A DNA stretch of 64,000 nt from Actinophytocola algeriensis (lineage in GTDB: Bacteria; Actinomycetota; Actinomycetes; Mycobacteriales; Pseudonocardiaceae), in the NCBI RefSeq assembly GCF_014203735.1, contig NZ_JACHJQ010000001.1:979269-1043268 (forward strand), given 5' to 3'. The notes below the pieces were generated by a model, which searched no databases, was not told the origin of the DNA, and was given only the letters and a program-made list of their open reading frames with translations. How positions within the stretch are numbered: position 1 is the first letter of the stretch; each line of letters starts with the position of its first letter. Positions 16,651-26,410 of this stretch are shown one piece after another. The position numbers and the translations under genes are program-made.

Positions 16651-17625
16651 TTACGGGCAGACGACGACCTGGCCCGCGTAGGACAGGCCCGCGCCGAACC
16701 CGATGAGCAGCGCCACGTCCCCGGAGTGGATCCGGCCCGCGGCCCGCATGTGGTCCATCGCCATGGGCACCGACGCGGAGGAGGTGTTGCCGGAGGTCAC
16801 GATGTCGTCGGCGACGACCATGTCCTCCCGCGCGCCTTCCTTCCGCAGCTTCTTCGCGATCGCCTCGACGATCCGCAGGTTGGCCTGGTGGGGGATGAGC
16901 ACGTCGATGTCCGAGGGCTTGAGCCCGGCCAGGTCCAGCGCCTGCATCGCGATGGGCGCGATCTTCGTGGTGGCCCAGCGGAAGACCGACTGGCCCTCCT
17001 GGTAGATGTTCCGCTCCTCGGTCATCCCGATCATGTCGACGAGGTCGCCCGCGGTGCCCCACGCCACCGGGCCGATGCCCGGCTCGTCGGACGGACCGAC
17101 GACCGCGGCGCCCGCCGCGTCGGCGAAGATGATCGCGGTGGAGCGGTCGGTCGGGTCGACGATGTCGGACAGCTTCTCCGAGCCGATCACCAGCGCGCGC
17201 TTCGACGAACCGGAGCGGACCAGGTCGGAGGCGACGCCGAGCGCGTAGCAGAAGCCGGCGCACGCGGCGTTGAGGTCGAACCCGCCCGCCGCCTTGATGC
17301 CGATGAGGTCGGCGACCTGCGCGGCCGCGTTGGGGATCGGCGCGATGGTCGTGCAGTTCGCGACGATCACGGTGTCGAGGTCGGCAGGCGTGAGCCCGGC
17401 GGCGGCGATGGCCTTGGAACCCGCCTCCACGGCCATGCTGACGACGGTGTCCTTCTCACCGGCGAAGCGCCGCTCGACGATGCCGACACGCTCGCGGATC
17501 CACTCGTCGTTGGTGTCCATGATCTTGGACAGGTCGTCGTTGGTGACGACGTTCTCCGGCTGGGCGCTGCCGATGCCGAGGATGCGGGTGCCGGGAACGC
17601 CGGTGGCGATCCGCAGTGCGGTCAT
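16651..17625 (-). CDS. fabH: 3-oxoacyl-ACP synthase III
   Basis: A 324-residue KAS III that starts chains by joining acyl-CoA to malonyl-ACP. The catalytic Cys is in NAACAGFCYAL, His in PHQANLRI and Asn in TSGNTSSAS, giving the C-H-N triad. The ATG at 17625 is chosen; a GTG at 17637 that overlaps the fabD stop is possible but has no well-spaced ribosome-binding site. Actinomycete FabH often prefers branched starter units, but this cannot be read from the sequence. Confidence 0.95.
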   Translation of the reverse strand: MTALRIATGVPGTRILGIGSAQPENVVTNDDLSKIMDTNDEWIRERVGIVERRFAGEKDTVVSMAVEAGSKAIAAAGLTPADLDTVIVANCTTIAPIPNAAAQVADLIGIKAAGGFDLNAACAGFCYALGVASDLVRSGSSKRALVIGSEKLSDIVDPTDRSTAIIFADAAGAAVVGPSDEPGIGPVAWGTAGDLVDMIGMTEERNIYQEGQSVFRWATTKIAPIAMQALDLAGLKPSDIDVLIPHQANLRIVEAIAKKLRKEGAREDMVVADDIVTSGNTSSASVPMAMDHMRAAGRIHSGDVALLIGFGAGLSYAGQVVVCP

Positions 17626-17633
17626 GGTGGAGG

Positions 17634-18563
17634 TCACTCCTCGTCGGCGGTGGTGAGGGCGGCGGCCACCTTCGCCAGGTCGTCCGGGGTCTTGAGCGCT
17701 GCGGTGGTGGTCCCGGTGAGCTCGCGCTTGGCGAGGCCGGTCAGCGCTCCTGCGGGTGGCAGCTCGGCGGTGGCGTGCACGCCCAGCTCCTTCATGGTGG
17801 CCATGCAGAGGTCCCAGCGGACCGGAAGCGTGACCTGATTCACGAGCCGTTCGAGCACGTCGGCACCGCCCGTGACGCGCGTGCCGTCGGCGTTGGACAG
17901 CAGCGTGCGCGCCGGGTCGGCGACGGTCACGTCCTTGGCCTTGGCCCGGAGCGCTTCCTGCGCGGTCGCCATGTAGCTCGTGTGGAAGGCACCGGCCACC
18001 TTGAGCTTGATGACCTTCCTGACGAAGTCGGGCTTCTCGGCGACGGCGGCGTCGATCGCGTCGACGGGCCCCGCGGCCACGATCTGGCCAGCCCCGTTCA
18101 TGTTGGCCGCGGTGAGGTCGTGCTCGGCCAGCCAGGCGACGACGTCGTCCGGCTCCCCGCCCATGATCGCGGCCATCCCGGTGGGCGCGATCTCGCACGC
18201 GGCGGCCATCTCCCGCCCGCGCACGGCGGCGAGCGCGACGGCGTCGTCCGCGGTCAGCACCCCGGCGACGGCCGCGGCGGCCAGCTCACCGACGGAGTGC
18301 CCGGCGACGACCACGTCGTCGGGCAGCGTGACCCGGGTGGTGAGCACCTCGTAGGCGAGCAGCGAAGCGGCCACGACGAGCGGCTGCGTGACGGACGTGT
18401 CCTTGATCGCGTCGGCGTCCGCGACGGTGCCGAGCGCCACGAGGTCAAGGCCGGCGAGCTCGGACCACGTGGTGAGCCGCTCGCGGGTGCCGTCCACTTC
18501 GAGCCAGGGGGAGAGCATGCCTGGAGTCTGGGAGCCCTGACCGGGGGCGAGTAGTGCGAGCAC
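17634..18563 (-). CDS. fabD: Malonyl-CoA:ACP transacylase
   Basis: A 309-residue acyltransferase that loads malonyl units on ACP. The active-site serine is in GHSVGE, the oxyanion residue in PGQGSQTPGM near the N-terminus, and the catalytic His in AGAFHTSYM. First gene of the fab operon, 131 bp downstream of fasR on the same strand. GTG start at 18563. Confidence 0.95.
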   Translation of the reverse strand: MLALLAPGQGSQTPGMLSPWLEVDGTRERLTTWSELAGLDLVALGTVADADAIKDTSVTQPLVVAASLLAYEVLTTRVTLPDDVVVAGHSVGELAAAAVAGVLTADDAVALAAVRGREMAAACEIAPTGMAAIMGGEPDDVVAWLAEHDLTAANMNGAGQIVAAGPVDAIDAAVAEKPDFVRKVIKLKVAGAFHTSYMATAQEALRAKAKDVTVADPARTLLSNADGTRVTGGADVLERLVNQVTLPVRWDLCMATMKELGVHATAELPPAGALTGLAKRELTGTTTAALKTPDDLAKVAAALTTADEE

Positions 18564-18630
18564 ATGTCAAGGGAACACGGTGAACCGGCTGTGGGGGCAT
18601 GCCGACAGTCACCAAGTCGCGGCAACCGAG

Positions 18631-18647
18631 TTGTAGGAACCCTACAA
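18631..18647. promoter_or_regulatory. Palindrome in the fab operon promoter region (candidate FasR operator)
   Basis: TTGTAGG-AAC-CCTACAA is a perfect 7+7 inverted repeat with a 3-nt spacer, 68 bp upstream of the fabD start and just downstream of fasR. It overlaps a possible minus-strand -10 box (TAGGGT). FasR of Streptomyces activates the equivalent operon from this region; that this palindrome is its site is inference. Confidence 0.5.
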
Positions 18648-18694
18648 AGGTGACGGCCGCATGAACGGTAAAGACGGTTTTCCGTAGTAGGTCA

Positions 18695-19861
18695 CTACCA
18701 CAGGCCACGAGACCGCGACAATCTTCCGACGGCAAGTGCGATGCGAAGCACGAGCGCGTCCCGAGGCAGGTTCGCGTTGTGCCCGGTGATCTCGGTGGCC
18801 TTCCGCAACCGGTAGCGGACGGTGTTCGGGTGCACGAACAGCAACCGCGCGCACGTTTCGAGCACCCCACCCACCTCGAGGTAGGTCTCGACGGTCTCCA
18901 GAAGCGCCCCGCCCGCCACCTCGAGCGGCCGGGCGATCTGGTCGATCAACTGCCACTCGGCCTCGGGATCCCCGGCGAGCGCCCGCTCGGGAAGCAGGTC
19001 CATGGACCGGACGGGCCGGGGCGCGGACGGCCAGGCGACAACGGCCCGCAACCCGGAGAGCGCCTCGACAGAGGACCGGTGGGCGTCAGCGATGTTCACC
19101 ACAGTCGGGCCCGCGACGACGGGCCCGTCCCCGAAGGACGTGGCCATCTTGTCGAGCACCCTGGGGTCGTCGGTGTCCCCGGCGAGGACGACGACGAGCC
19201 GGGACCCCTGCACGCCGAGCAGCACCGGCCGGTTGGCCCTGGCTGCCCGGCTGCGCACTTCGTAGACCACGGTGGGCGGGTCGTCGGAGGGCGAGTTGCC
19301 GACCAGCACGGTGGCTGGTTCGTCGAGGTCCCACCCGAGCGCCGCCGCGCGGGAGAGCAGGGACTCCTCGGCGTCCCCACGGACGATGGCGTCGACGACG
19401 GAGGCTTCGAGCCGCGCGTCCCACGCACCGCGGGTCTCGGCGGCGGAGGCGTAGGACATGGCGGAGGTGAAGGCGACCTCCCGGCCGTAGCGGAGCACCG
19501 CCTCGGTGAGCACCTGGCGCTCGTCCTCGTCGGCGGCGAGGTCGGGCACCTCCCGTTCGATGACGTGCACGGCCACCCGCACCAGTTCGACGGTCTGCCG
19601 GAGTGAGATCCACCGTGAGAGGTCCCGGGGCGCCTGCCGGAACGCGTCGGCGGTGAGCCGGATCGCGTCTCCTTGGTCCCGCAGGTAGGCGACGAACCCG
19701 GCGGCTCCCGTCTGGGCGATGAGCTGCACGGAAGCTCGCTGGTCAGCGGGCATCCGGCCGAACCAGGCGAACTGCTCGTCCATGGACGCCAGCGCGGCGG
19801 AGGCCAGCTTCCCGGACGCACGATCAAGCGCCGCAAGCGTTTCCTGCGACACCTTCACCAT
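18695..19861 (-). CDS. fasR: PucR/CdaR-type transcription regulator FasR
   Basis: A 388-residue regulator with a central GGDEF-like CdaR segment and a C-terminal PucR-type helix-turn-helix (LLFVHPNTVRYRLRKATEIT). Its place directly upstream of fabD-fabH-acpP-fabF is that of FasR, shown in Streptomyces coelicolor to activate this operon and in Mycobacterium to be acyl-CoA responsive. A similar role is inferred from synteny. Upstream on the same strand is aceE, 559 bp away, so it has its own promoter. Confidence 0.9.
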   Translation of the reverse strand: MVKVSQETLAALDRASGKLASAALASMDEQFAWFGRMPADQRASVQLIAQTGAAGFVAYLRDQGDAIRLTADAFRQAPRDLSRWISLRQTVELVRVAVHVIEREVPDLAADEDERQVLTEAVLRYGREVAFTSAMSYASAAETRGAWDARLEASVVDAIVRGDAEESLLSRAAALGWDLDEPATVLVGNSPSDDPPTVVYEVRSRAARANRPVLLGVQGSRLVVVLAGDTDDPRVLDKMATSFGDGPVVAGPTVVNIADAHRSSVEALSGLRAVVAWPSAPRPVRSMDLLPERALAGDPEAEWQLIDQIARPLEVAGGALLETVETYLEVGGVLETCARLLFVHPNTVRYRLRKATEITGHNANLPRDALVLRIALAVGRLSRSRGLW

Positions 19862-20420
19862 GCCAAGAGCCTAGCGACCCGGGTGCGTACTCCTGCGAAA
19901 CGAGTTGATCGGGCGCTGGTTCCTGGTCCTCGCCGGATGGGTTTGCCTCCGGCGGCTCCTCGCCGGAGGGGCAGGTCTCCGGGATGGCAGGCAGCCTGGG
20001 GGGTGTGGGCTTGCGCCCCCGGCGTCTCCCGCACTCTCGCGACGTCCCCGTTGTGCCGTGAAAGGCGCTTTCACGGCGTTGGCCATGCTGTGAAAGGCGC
20101 GTCCGGGTCACTGAGTGTCCTGAAGGCGCCTTTCATGCCATCGGCCGCTGTGGTCCCGCGACCGCGAAGGGAACCAAGCTGGGTCAGGAACCGAACGCAC
20201 CGTGGGGGGCTCGGGGGGCTCGGCCCCCCGGCAGACACTGAGGCGAAGCAAACGGGAAGGTGTCCCCAGACACCGAACAGCCCCGCCCGGCTTCGCCGGG
20301 CGGGGCCTCTCCCCGGTCCCCACCGGTGACTCCACTATGGAGGGTTCGGGGAGAGGACGCCACTGCTGTCCCCCGATCGTGCTACTGATTCATCAGCGCA
20401 GGTCAGAGGGTTACCCAGAG
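19862..20420. other. 559-bp intergenic region rich in palindromes
   Basis: No gene seen. 19927-19988 carries an element related to 9846-9879 and 60318-60362, including a 9-bp hairpin at 19946-19969. 20056-20076 is a 9-bp-stem hairpin with the GAAAGGCGCTTTC core also found at 9948-9960; a related GGCGCC palindrome lies at 20121-20135. 20212-20230 is a G/C hairpin with 8-bp stem. The hairpin at 20281-20305 is the likely aceE terminator. The fasR promoter must lie within the first about 100 bp. Confidence 0.6.
20281..20305 (-). terminator. Hairpin terminator downstream of aceE
   Basis: A perfect 11-bp G/C stem with a TTC loop, 116 bp after the aceE stop on the minus strand. No T-run follows, as is common in actinomycetes. 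Confidence 0.7.
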
Positions 20421-23219
20421 TCAGGCGACGCCGGGGTCGGATGTCTGCGGTCCGGCGGCCTGGATGTCGTCGATGCGGTATCGCCGCGCTGCTTCCACGA
20501 CCTTGTTCTGGTCGATCTCGCCCGTCTTGGCCAGCGCTGCCAGTACGCCGACGACGATGGACTCGGTGTCGACCAGGAAGTGGCGCCTTGCCGCCGGGCG
20601 GGTGTCGGAGAAACCGAACCCGTCGGTGCCCAGCGTCAGCATCTCGCCGGGGACCCATGGCCGGATGAGGTCGGGCACGGCACGCATCCAGTCGGACACC
20701 GCCACGACCGGGCCGTCCGTGTTCTCCAGTACGGAGGTCACGTACGGCTTGCGTGGTTCGGCCTCGGGGTGCAGGAAGTTGTGCCGGTCGATGTCGACGG
20801 CGTCGCGGCGCAGTTCGGCCCACGAGGTGGCGGACCAGACGTCGGCGTAGACGCCCCACTCCTCGTCGAGCTTCTGCTGTGCGGCGAGCGCCCACGGCAT
20901 GGCGACACCGGAGACGAGGATGTTGGCCCTCGGTCCGTCGCCCTCCTCGGCCTTCTTGTACCGGTAGAGCCCGCGGAGCAGGCCCTCGACGTCGAGGCCT
21001 TCGGGTTCCGGCGCCTGCACGTACGGCTCGTTGTAGATGGTGAGGTAGTAGAAGATGTCCTCCGCCTGCTCGCCGTACATCCGCCGCAGGCCGTCCTTGA
21101 CGATGTGCGCGATCTCGAAGGACCACGCGGCGTCGTAGGCGACGACCGCCGGGTTCGTCGCGGCCAGCAGCAGTGAGTGGCCGTCGTTGTGCTGCAGGCC
21201 CTCGCCGGTCAGCGTGGTGCGGCCCGCGGTGGCGCCGAGCACGAAACCGCGTGCCATCTGGTCGGCGGCCGCCCACAGGCCGTCGCCGGTGCGCTGGAAG
21301 CCGAACATCGAGTAGAAGATGTAGATCGGGATCATCGGCTCGCCGTGCGTGGCGTACGAGGTGCCCGCCGCGGTGAACGACGCGGTCGACCCGGCCTCGT
21401 TGATGCCCTCGTGCAGGATCTGGCCCTGCTCGCTCTCCTTGTAGCTGAGCATGAGCGACGCGTCCACGGACGTGTACATCTGCCCGTGGGGGTTGTAGAT
21501 CTTCTGCGTCGGGAACATCGAGTCCATGCCGAACGTGCGTGCCTCGTCCGGGATGATCGGCACGAGCCGGCCGCCGATCTCCTTGTCCTTGGCGAGGTCG
21601 CGGACGAGCCGGACGAACGCCATCGTCGTGGCGACCTCCTGCTTGCCGGAGCCCCTGCGGATCACGTCGTAGACCTTGTCGCCGGGCAGCACCAGCGTCT
21701 TGGCCTTCTTGCGGCGCTCCGGCACGAACCCGCCGAGCTGGCGGCGCCGTTCCAGCAGGTACTGGATCTCCGGCGTGTCGGGGCCCGGGTGGTAGTACGG
21801 CGGCAGGTACGGGTCGGACTCGAGCTCCGCGTCGGAGATCGGGATGTGGATGGAGTCCCGGAACTGCTTCAGGTCGTCCAGGGTCATCTTCTTCATCTGG
21901 TGCGTCGCGTTGCGCCCGGCGAAGTGCGATCCGAGGCCGTAGCCCTTGATCGTCTTGGCGAGGATGACCGTGGGCTGGCCGTGGTGCTCGACGGCGGCCT
22001 GGTAGGCGGCGTAGACCTTGCGGTAGTCGTGGCCGCCGCGCTTGAGGTTCCAGATCTCCTGGTCGGTCATCGGCGTGACCAGCTCCTTCGTGCGGGGGTC
22101 CCGCCCGAAGAAGTGCTCGCGCACGAACGCGCCGTCGTTGGCCTTGTAGGTCTGGTAGTCGCCGTCGGGTGTGGTGTTCATCAGGTTGATGAGGGCACCG
22201 TCACGGTCGGCGTGCAGCAGCGTGTCCCACTCGCGGCCCCAGATGACCTTGATGACGTTCCAGCCCGCGCCGCGGAAGAACGACTCCAGCTCCTGGATGA
22301 TCTTGCCGTTGCCGCGCACCGGGCCGTCCAGGCGCTGCAGGTTGCAGTTGATCACGAACGTGAGGTTGTCGAGGCCCTCGTTCGCCGCGACGTGCACGAG
22401 GCCGCGTGACTCCGGCTCGTCCATCTCGCCGTCGCCGAGGAACGCCCACACGTGCTGGTCGGAGGTGTCCTTGATGCCGCGCGCGTTCAGGTAGCGGTTG
22501 AACCGCGCCTGGTAGATCGCGTTCATCGGGCCGAGGCCCATCGACACGGTCGGGTACTCCCAGAAGTCCGGCATCAGCCGGGGGTGCGGGTAGGACGGCA
22601 GTCCCGCGCCGGGGCCGCCGTGGGAGTACTCCTGCCGGAAGCCGTCGAGCTGGTCGGCGGAGAGGCGGCCCTCGAGGAAGGCGCGCGCGTACATGCCGGG
22701 GGAGGCGTGGCCCTGGAAGAAGACCTGGTCACCGCCGCCGGGGTGGTCCTTGCCGCGGAAGAACCAGTTGAAGCCGACCTCGTAGAGCGTCGCCGAGGAC
22801 GCGTAGGTCGAGATGTGGCCGCCGACACCGACGCCGGGCCGCTGCGCGCGGTGCACGGTCATCGCCGCGTTCCAGCGGATCCACGCACGGTAACGACGTT
22901 CTGTCTCCTCGTCACCGGGGAACCACGGTTCCTTGTCGGTGGGGATCGAGTTGACGTAGTCCGTGCTGGTCAGCGACGGTACGCCGACTCGGCTCTCCCT
23001 GGCGCGCTCGAGCAGCCGCAACATCAGGTAGCGCGCACGCTGCTGGCCGCCCGACGCGAGCATCGCGTCGAACGACTCGAGCCACTCGCTGGTCTCGTCC
23101 GGATCGATGTCCGGGAGGTGTGCCGCGAGACCGTCGCGGATGACCCGGACCCGCTCGGGCTGTTTCCTGCTGTTTTCGCTGTTCTGCGTAGCCAAGGGGT
23201 CTCCAGTGCCTGCGCTCAT
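20421..23219 (-). CDS. aceE: Pyruvate dehydrogenase E1 component, homodimeric
   Basis: A 932-residue AceE-type E1. ThDP-binding motif [10 protein letters not shown] (about residue 260), the family segment [17 protein letters not shown], and the transketolase-like C-terminal half are all present. It decarboxylates pyruvate and passes the acetyl group to lipoyl E2. In actinobacteria AceE works with the shared SucB-type E2 and Lpd, both encoded in this window. The ATG at 23219 gives the normal N-terminus; the upstream frame is open but overlaps the divergent DUF3052 gene. A matching aceE-fasR-fab order occurs in Mycobacterium tuberculosis. Confidence 0.95.
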   Translation of the reverse strand: MSAGTGDPLATQNSENSRKQPERVRVIRDGLAAHLPDIDPDETSEWLESFDAMLASGGQQRARYLMLRLLERARESRVGVPSLTSTDYVNSIPTDKEPWFPGDEETERRYRAWIRWNAAMTVHRAQRPGVGVGGHISTYASSATLYEVGFNWFFRGKDHPGGGDQVFFQGHASPGMYARAFLEGRLSADQLDGFRQEYSHGGPGAGLPSYPHPRLMPDFWEYPTVSMGLGPMNAIYQARFNRYLNARGIKDTSDQHVWAFLGDGEMDEPESRGLVHVAANEGLDNLTFVINCNLQRLDGPVRGNGKIIQELESFFRGAGWNVIKVIWGREWDTLLHADRDGALINLMNTTPDGDYQTYKANDGAFVREHFFGRDPRTKELVTPMTDQEIWNLKRGGHDYRKVYAAYQAAVEHHGQPTVILAKTIKGYGLGSHFAGRNATHQMKKMTLDDLKQFRDSIHIPISDAELESDPYLPPYYHPGPDTPEIQYLLERRRQLGGFVPERRKKAKTLVLPGDKVYDVIRRGSGKQEVATTMAFVRLVRDLAKDKEIGGRLVPIIPDEARTFGMDSMFPTQKIYNPHGQMYTSVDASLMLSYKESEQGQILHEGINEAGSTASFTAAGTSYATHGEPMIPIYIFYSMFGFQRTGDGLWAAADQMARGFVLGATAGRTTLTGEGLQHNDGHSLLLAATNPAVVAYDAAWSFEIAHIVKDGLRRMYGEQAEDIFYYLTIYNEPYVQAPEPEGLDVEGLLRGLYRYKKAEEGDGPRANILVSGVAMPWALAAQQKLDEEWGVYADVWSATSWAELRRDAVDIDRHNFLHPEAEPRKPYVTSVLENTDGPVVAVSDWMRAVPDLIRPWVPGEMLTLGTDGFGFSDTRPAARRHFLVDTESIVVGVLAALAKTGEIDQNKVVEAARRYRIDDIQAAGPQTSDPGVA

Positions 23220-23423
23220 ACCGCTAACTCTGCCATCGTCGTCCCGATGGCCGCTCAGGTCATCCTTACCGGCGAGTAGCGGTGGGTTTTGGGATGGTCC
23301 GTCCAGGGCAAACCCGGCGTGGGTGGTTGCGCGGTATGGCAAGGTCAGTGTTCGCTGTCCCAATACCGTTTCGCGGTTGGTCGCAAGATCGCCGCGGTGG
23401 CGTTCGAGGAGGAGTGAGAAGCC

Positions 23424-23855
23424 GTGGTCGCCGCGGGAGACGCTGGCAAGGCCGGTGTCGCCGAGAGGCTCGGGATCGAGCCGGGCATGGTCGTCCAGGA
23501 ACTCGGCTGGGACGAGGACGTCGACGACGGCGTCCGAGTCGCCATCGAGGAACAGATCGGTGGCGATCTGCTGGACGAGGATGCCGATGACGTCGTCGAC
23601 GTCGTGCTGTTGTGGTGGCGCGAGGACGACGGCGATCTCGTCGACGCCCTCATGGACGCCATAGGTCCCCTCGCCGACGAAGGCACGATCTGGGTACTCA
23701 CCCCCAAGACCGGCCGCGATGGTCACGTCGAACCGAGCGAGATCGCTGAGGCGGTGCCCACCGCGGGCCTCGCGCAGACGTCGAGCATCAGTGTCGGTAC
23801 GGAGTGGTCGGCCATCAGGCTGGTGTCACCCAAGTCGGCGAAGACCAAACGCTGA
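23424..23855 (+). CDS. DUF3052 family protein
   Basis: A 143-residue acidic protein of family DUF3052 ([36 protein letters not shown]), function unknown. It is divergent from aceE and followed by ahpE, an order also seen in mycobacteria (Rv2239c between ahpE and aceE), so it may have a conserved link to these genes. GAGGAGTG lies before the GTG start. Confidence 0.85.
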   Translation: MVAAGDAGKAGVAERLGIEPGMVVQELGWDEDVDDGVRVAIEEQIGGDLLDEDADDVVDVVLLWWREDDGDLVDALMDAIGPLADEGTIWVLTPKTGRDGHVEPSEIAEAVPTAGLAQTSSISVGTEWSAIRLVSPKSAKTKR

Positions 23856-23911
23856 GCTTCGTTAGGCTGTCCTCCGGCAAGGCTCACTAGCTCGTCGGAG
23901 GTGGCTGCTCG

Positions 23912-24361
23912 GTGGTCGACGTCGGTTCCAAGGCGCCGGAGTTCACGCTCAAGGACTACAACAAGCAGGACGTGTCGCTGTCGTCGCTGGTCGGTCAGAA
24001 GCCGGTGCTGCTGGTCTTCTACCCGTTCGCGTTCAGCGGCATCTGCACGGGCGAACTGTGCCAGATCCGCGACGACTTCACGTCGTTCGCCGACGTCCAG
24101 GTGGTCGGTGTGTCCGTCGACACTCCGTTCAGCCTCAAGGTGTGGGCTGAGCAGGAGGGCTACCAGTTCCCGCTGCTGTCCGACTTCTGGCCACACGGGG
24201 CGGTCGCCCAGCAGTACGGCGTCTTCAACGAGAAGGCGGGCATGGCGAACCGCGGCACGTTCCTCATCGACACCAAGGGCGTCGTTCGGTTCGCGGAGGT
24301 CAACGGGCCCGGTGAGGCCCGCGACCAGGAAGCGTGGAAGAAGGCGGTCGCGAGTTTGTGA
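23912..24361 (+). CDS. ahpE: Peroxiredoxin, AhpE type
   Basis: A 149-residue peroxiredoxin. The peroxidatic Cys is Cys45 in FAFSGICTGELC, with the Pro and Thr of the PxxxT/C active site; Cys45 is also the number in M. tuberculosis AhpE. Another Cys at position 50 could resolve the disulfide. It reduces peroxides and peroxynitrite using mycothiol or thioredoxin-type donors. GTG start at 23912. The tRNA-Val gene follows 33 bp downstream. Confidence 0.9.
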   Translation: MVDVGSKAPEFTLKDYNKQDVSLSSLVGQKPVLLVFYPFAFSGICTGELCQIRDDFTSFADVQVVGVSVDTPFSLKVWAEQEGYQFPLLSDFWPHGAVAQQYGVFNEKAGMANRGTFLIDTKGVVRFAEVNGPGEARDQEAWKKAVASL

Positions 24362-24394
24362 CTGTTCGGCCGGGCCTTTCGGGTTCGGCCACCA

Positions 24395-24466
24395 GGGCGT
24401 ATAGCTCAGCGGAAGAGCACTCGGTTTACACCCGAGCGGTCGTAGGTTCGATCCCTACTGCGCCCA
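24395..24466 (+). tRNA. tRNA-Val (anticodon TAC)
   Basis: A complete cloverleaf: 7-bp acceptor stem GGGCGTA with TGCGCCC, D arm with AGCTCAGC-GG-AGAGC, anticodon stem CTCGG/CCGAG around loop TTTACAC (anticodon TAC at 24427-24429), and T arm GTAGGTTCGATCCCTAC. The 3' CCA is not encoded. A short accessory region begins downstream. Confidence 0.95.
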
Positions 24467-24720
24467 CCGGCGGTTTCTTCGCCCCCTGGGGTGGCGCTCC
24501 TATATGGAGCGCGGTAGTCTTCGCGCCACAATGGACGCTGAGCGGTCCGGCAAAATCGGTACCTGCTCCGGGGGCCTTTCGTCAACGCGGAACCGCCACC
24601 ATTCAGCGCATCAGTACGAACAGAAGGAAATATCAAAGATGTTTCTTGGTGGCGGAGAGGATGGCGACAGCTGAGTGCTGTTGCCGTTGAACGTAGCCCG
24701 CGTCGCCAAGTCGTCGCGGG

Positions 24721-25593
24721 TTATTTTAGTTGTAACCTGATTCCGATCCACGTGTATTCAGGAACTTTCTCCGCGTACCACGTGTAGGTCTTCCGGCCGT
24801 GTTGTTCGGTCATGTCGCCGATCAGCTGCACGTCGGGTTCGCCTTCGCCGATCAGTTCGTACGCTGCTTCGAACTCTTCGGGTAGGACCACGCTGTACCT
24901 GACGAACTTGATCTCCAGTGCGCTCGTCGTCCGGAGTAGGAAGTCCTCCGGCTTGTTGTCGCGCATCATGGGGCGGCACTTGGCCGGCCAGGTGCGCTCC
25001 ACCTGGAAGCGGATGGTCTCCCCTCGGCGTAGCGGCGGGTCGAGATCGATGTAGGCCACCAGTTTGTCGCCTTCCCAGGCCGCCATCACGTGCCACGACG
25101 GCCCGAGCGAGTTGTCCGCGTTGACGCGTCTCGCGGTCATGGTGATCCGGCGGAGCTGACGCTTCGGTTGCCGCCAACGGCTCCTTGCGGTCAGCCTGGC
25201 GAAGAAGACCATCTCGCGCGGTGCGACCGCATCGATGATCTGCACTTCGTGCGTGTCGCCGTTCGGCATGATCACTACCGTCTGTTCCCAGTTGTCGACG
25301 ACGATGAGGGGTTCTGGCCCGAGTTTGCTGAGCACCTCGTAGTACCAGTTCAGCCGGTGCAGGTAGGTGTCGCGTTCTTGCCGGACACCGTGCCGGTCGG
25401 CCAGCAGCAGGAGTATTCCGATCACCAGGCAGACAATGCTTACGGCAAATGTCACCGTGTCAATTGTCCCATCGCCGAAGAATGTGCCAAGAAGGCTGGC
25501 GAATGCCGTCGCTCCGAGGGCTGTCTTCAGCGCTGCCGAAGGCTCGTGGTCGCGACGATAGACGTCCCACCACCTCGTGGATTTACGGAGCAT
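24721..25593 (-). CDS. Unknown protein with two N-terminal membrane helices
   Basis: A 290-residue protein I do not recognise. Two membrane helices are visible at about residues 22-40 and 46-65 (VTFAVSIVCLVIGILLLL), with a short hairpin between, then a cytoplasmic domain of about 220 residues that is beta-rich and has charged, Arg-rich segments (ARSRWRQPKRQLRRI). Its base composition is less GC-rich than neighbours (ATT, TTA and AAT codons are frequent) and it stands alone behind a tRNA gene, both signs of acquisition. The build is like small membrane effectors or sensors of accessory loci, but no family can be named. Confidence 0.7.
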   Translation of the reverse strand: MLRKSTRWWDVYRRDHEPSAALKTALGATAFASLLGTFFGDGTIDTVTFAVSIVCLVIGILLLLADRHGVRQERDTYLHRLNWYYEVLSKLGPEPLIVVDNWEQTVVIMPNGDTHEVQIIDAVAPREMVFFARLTARSRWRQPKRQLRRITMTARRVNADNSLGPSWHVMAAWEGDKLVAYIDLDPPLRRGETIRFQVERTWPAKCRPMMRDNKPEDFLLRTTSALEIKFVRYSVVLPEEFEAAYELIGEGEPDVQLIGDMTEQHGRKTYTWYAEKVPEYTWIGIRLQLK

Positions 25594-26006
25594 CGCGTCT
25601 CCCCCACCGGCAAAGTGCGAGGTAGGCGCTGTCCGGGTGGTTTCGAGCGCCTATCTCAAGAATAGATGGCGCCGTGCGGAACTCATTAGTGCATCAGAGT
25701 GGATCTCCGGCACCTGCGATGACCGTCGGTGCGTGCGCACGCATTTCGGTTGGGTCGAAGAAGGAATGGCCTGCGGGGGCCTTCAGGGCAAATGCCGTGG
25801 AGAGGAAGGAGGCGGCCGCGGCGTCGAGCGGGATCCTGATCGTTCATGGGAACGATCTGTGCGGGGGTGTGTAGGGATCCCCAGTGCTCGAGTGCCGCGG
25901 TGCCCCGGTCCGCTGTACCTCTTCGTGGTGGAGATCGGATCGTGGTGACAGCGTGTTACTTGCTTTGGGGAGGTATCACCCGTGAGGGGGAGGGTAGCCT
26001 GGTCAC
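25594..26006. other. 413-bp intergenic region with a possible coding remnant
   Basis: No intact gene. On the minus strand 25694-25843 is open for 49 codons and reads IRIPLDAAAASFLSTAFALK at its start, which looks protein-like, but it is closed upstream by a TGA and has no start codon; an ATG one frame off (25847) suggests a frameshifted remnant. Promoter for the KTSC gene presumably lies in the last 60 bp. Nothing else seen. Confidence 0.35.
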
Positions 26007-26216
26007 ATGTACCGGCAGCGGGTTGATTCTTCTGCTGTGGTTTCTGTGGGTTACGACCGGAAGCGGCGGGTGCTCGAGGTCGAGGTCGAGGGTGGGGCGG
26101 TCTACCAGTACCTCGACGTCCCTGCTCGGGAGTACTTCGCGTTGGTGAGTGCGGAGAGCGTCGGGCGGTACTACAACCAGCGGATCAAGGCGGAGTACGA
26201 GTTCCGGCGCCTCTGA
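26007..26216 (+). CDS. KTSC domain protein
   Basis: A 69-residue protein consisting of a single KTSC domain (VDSSAVVSVGYD, VYQYLDVPAREYF, SVGRYYNQRIKAEYEFRRL). The family is often fused to or next to nucleic-acid-processing proteins and its role is unknown. ATG start. It lies in the post-tRNA accessory region. Confidence 0.8.
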   Translation: MYRQRVDSSAVVSVGYDRKRRVLEVEVEGGAVYQYLDVPAREYFALVSAESVGRYYNQRIKAEYEFRRL

Positions 26217-26347
26217 TCGATGGTGGTGCGGAACCGGAGTGGGTCGTAGACGGTCGGTGCGCCCAGCCACGGGATCGGGGTGCTGACGCCGAGGCCTGAG
26301 AAATCCGTGTAGCTCAACGGGATCGCGGCCGGCGTGCCGACGACCAC
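26171..26347 (-). pseudogene. Possible C-terminal gene remnant opposite the KTSC 3' end
   Basis: A minus-strand frame of 58 residues, possible GTG start at 26347 directly after an in-frame TGA, reads IPLSYTDFSGLGVSTPIPWL then YDPLRFRT. It looks protein-like, overlaps the end of the KTSC gene and has no ribosome-binding site. Most likely the tail of a lost gene; I cannot assign a family. Confidence 0.25.
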
Positions 26348-26410
26348 GCCCGCCTGCGGCCCGGTTCACCGCCACCGGCAGAGGTACCCGATGTCGGCGG
26401 AGGAGGATGG

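Noticed and set aside
23220-23726. Upstream extension of the aceE frame
   Set aside because: It would overlap the divergent DUF3052 gene completely; the normal AceE N-terminus begins at 23219.
24395-24466. Phage or integrative element attachment site in tRNA-Val
   Set aside because: No integrase gene and no repeated tRNA 3' end found in the next few kb.
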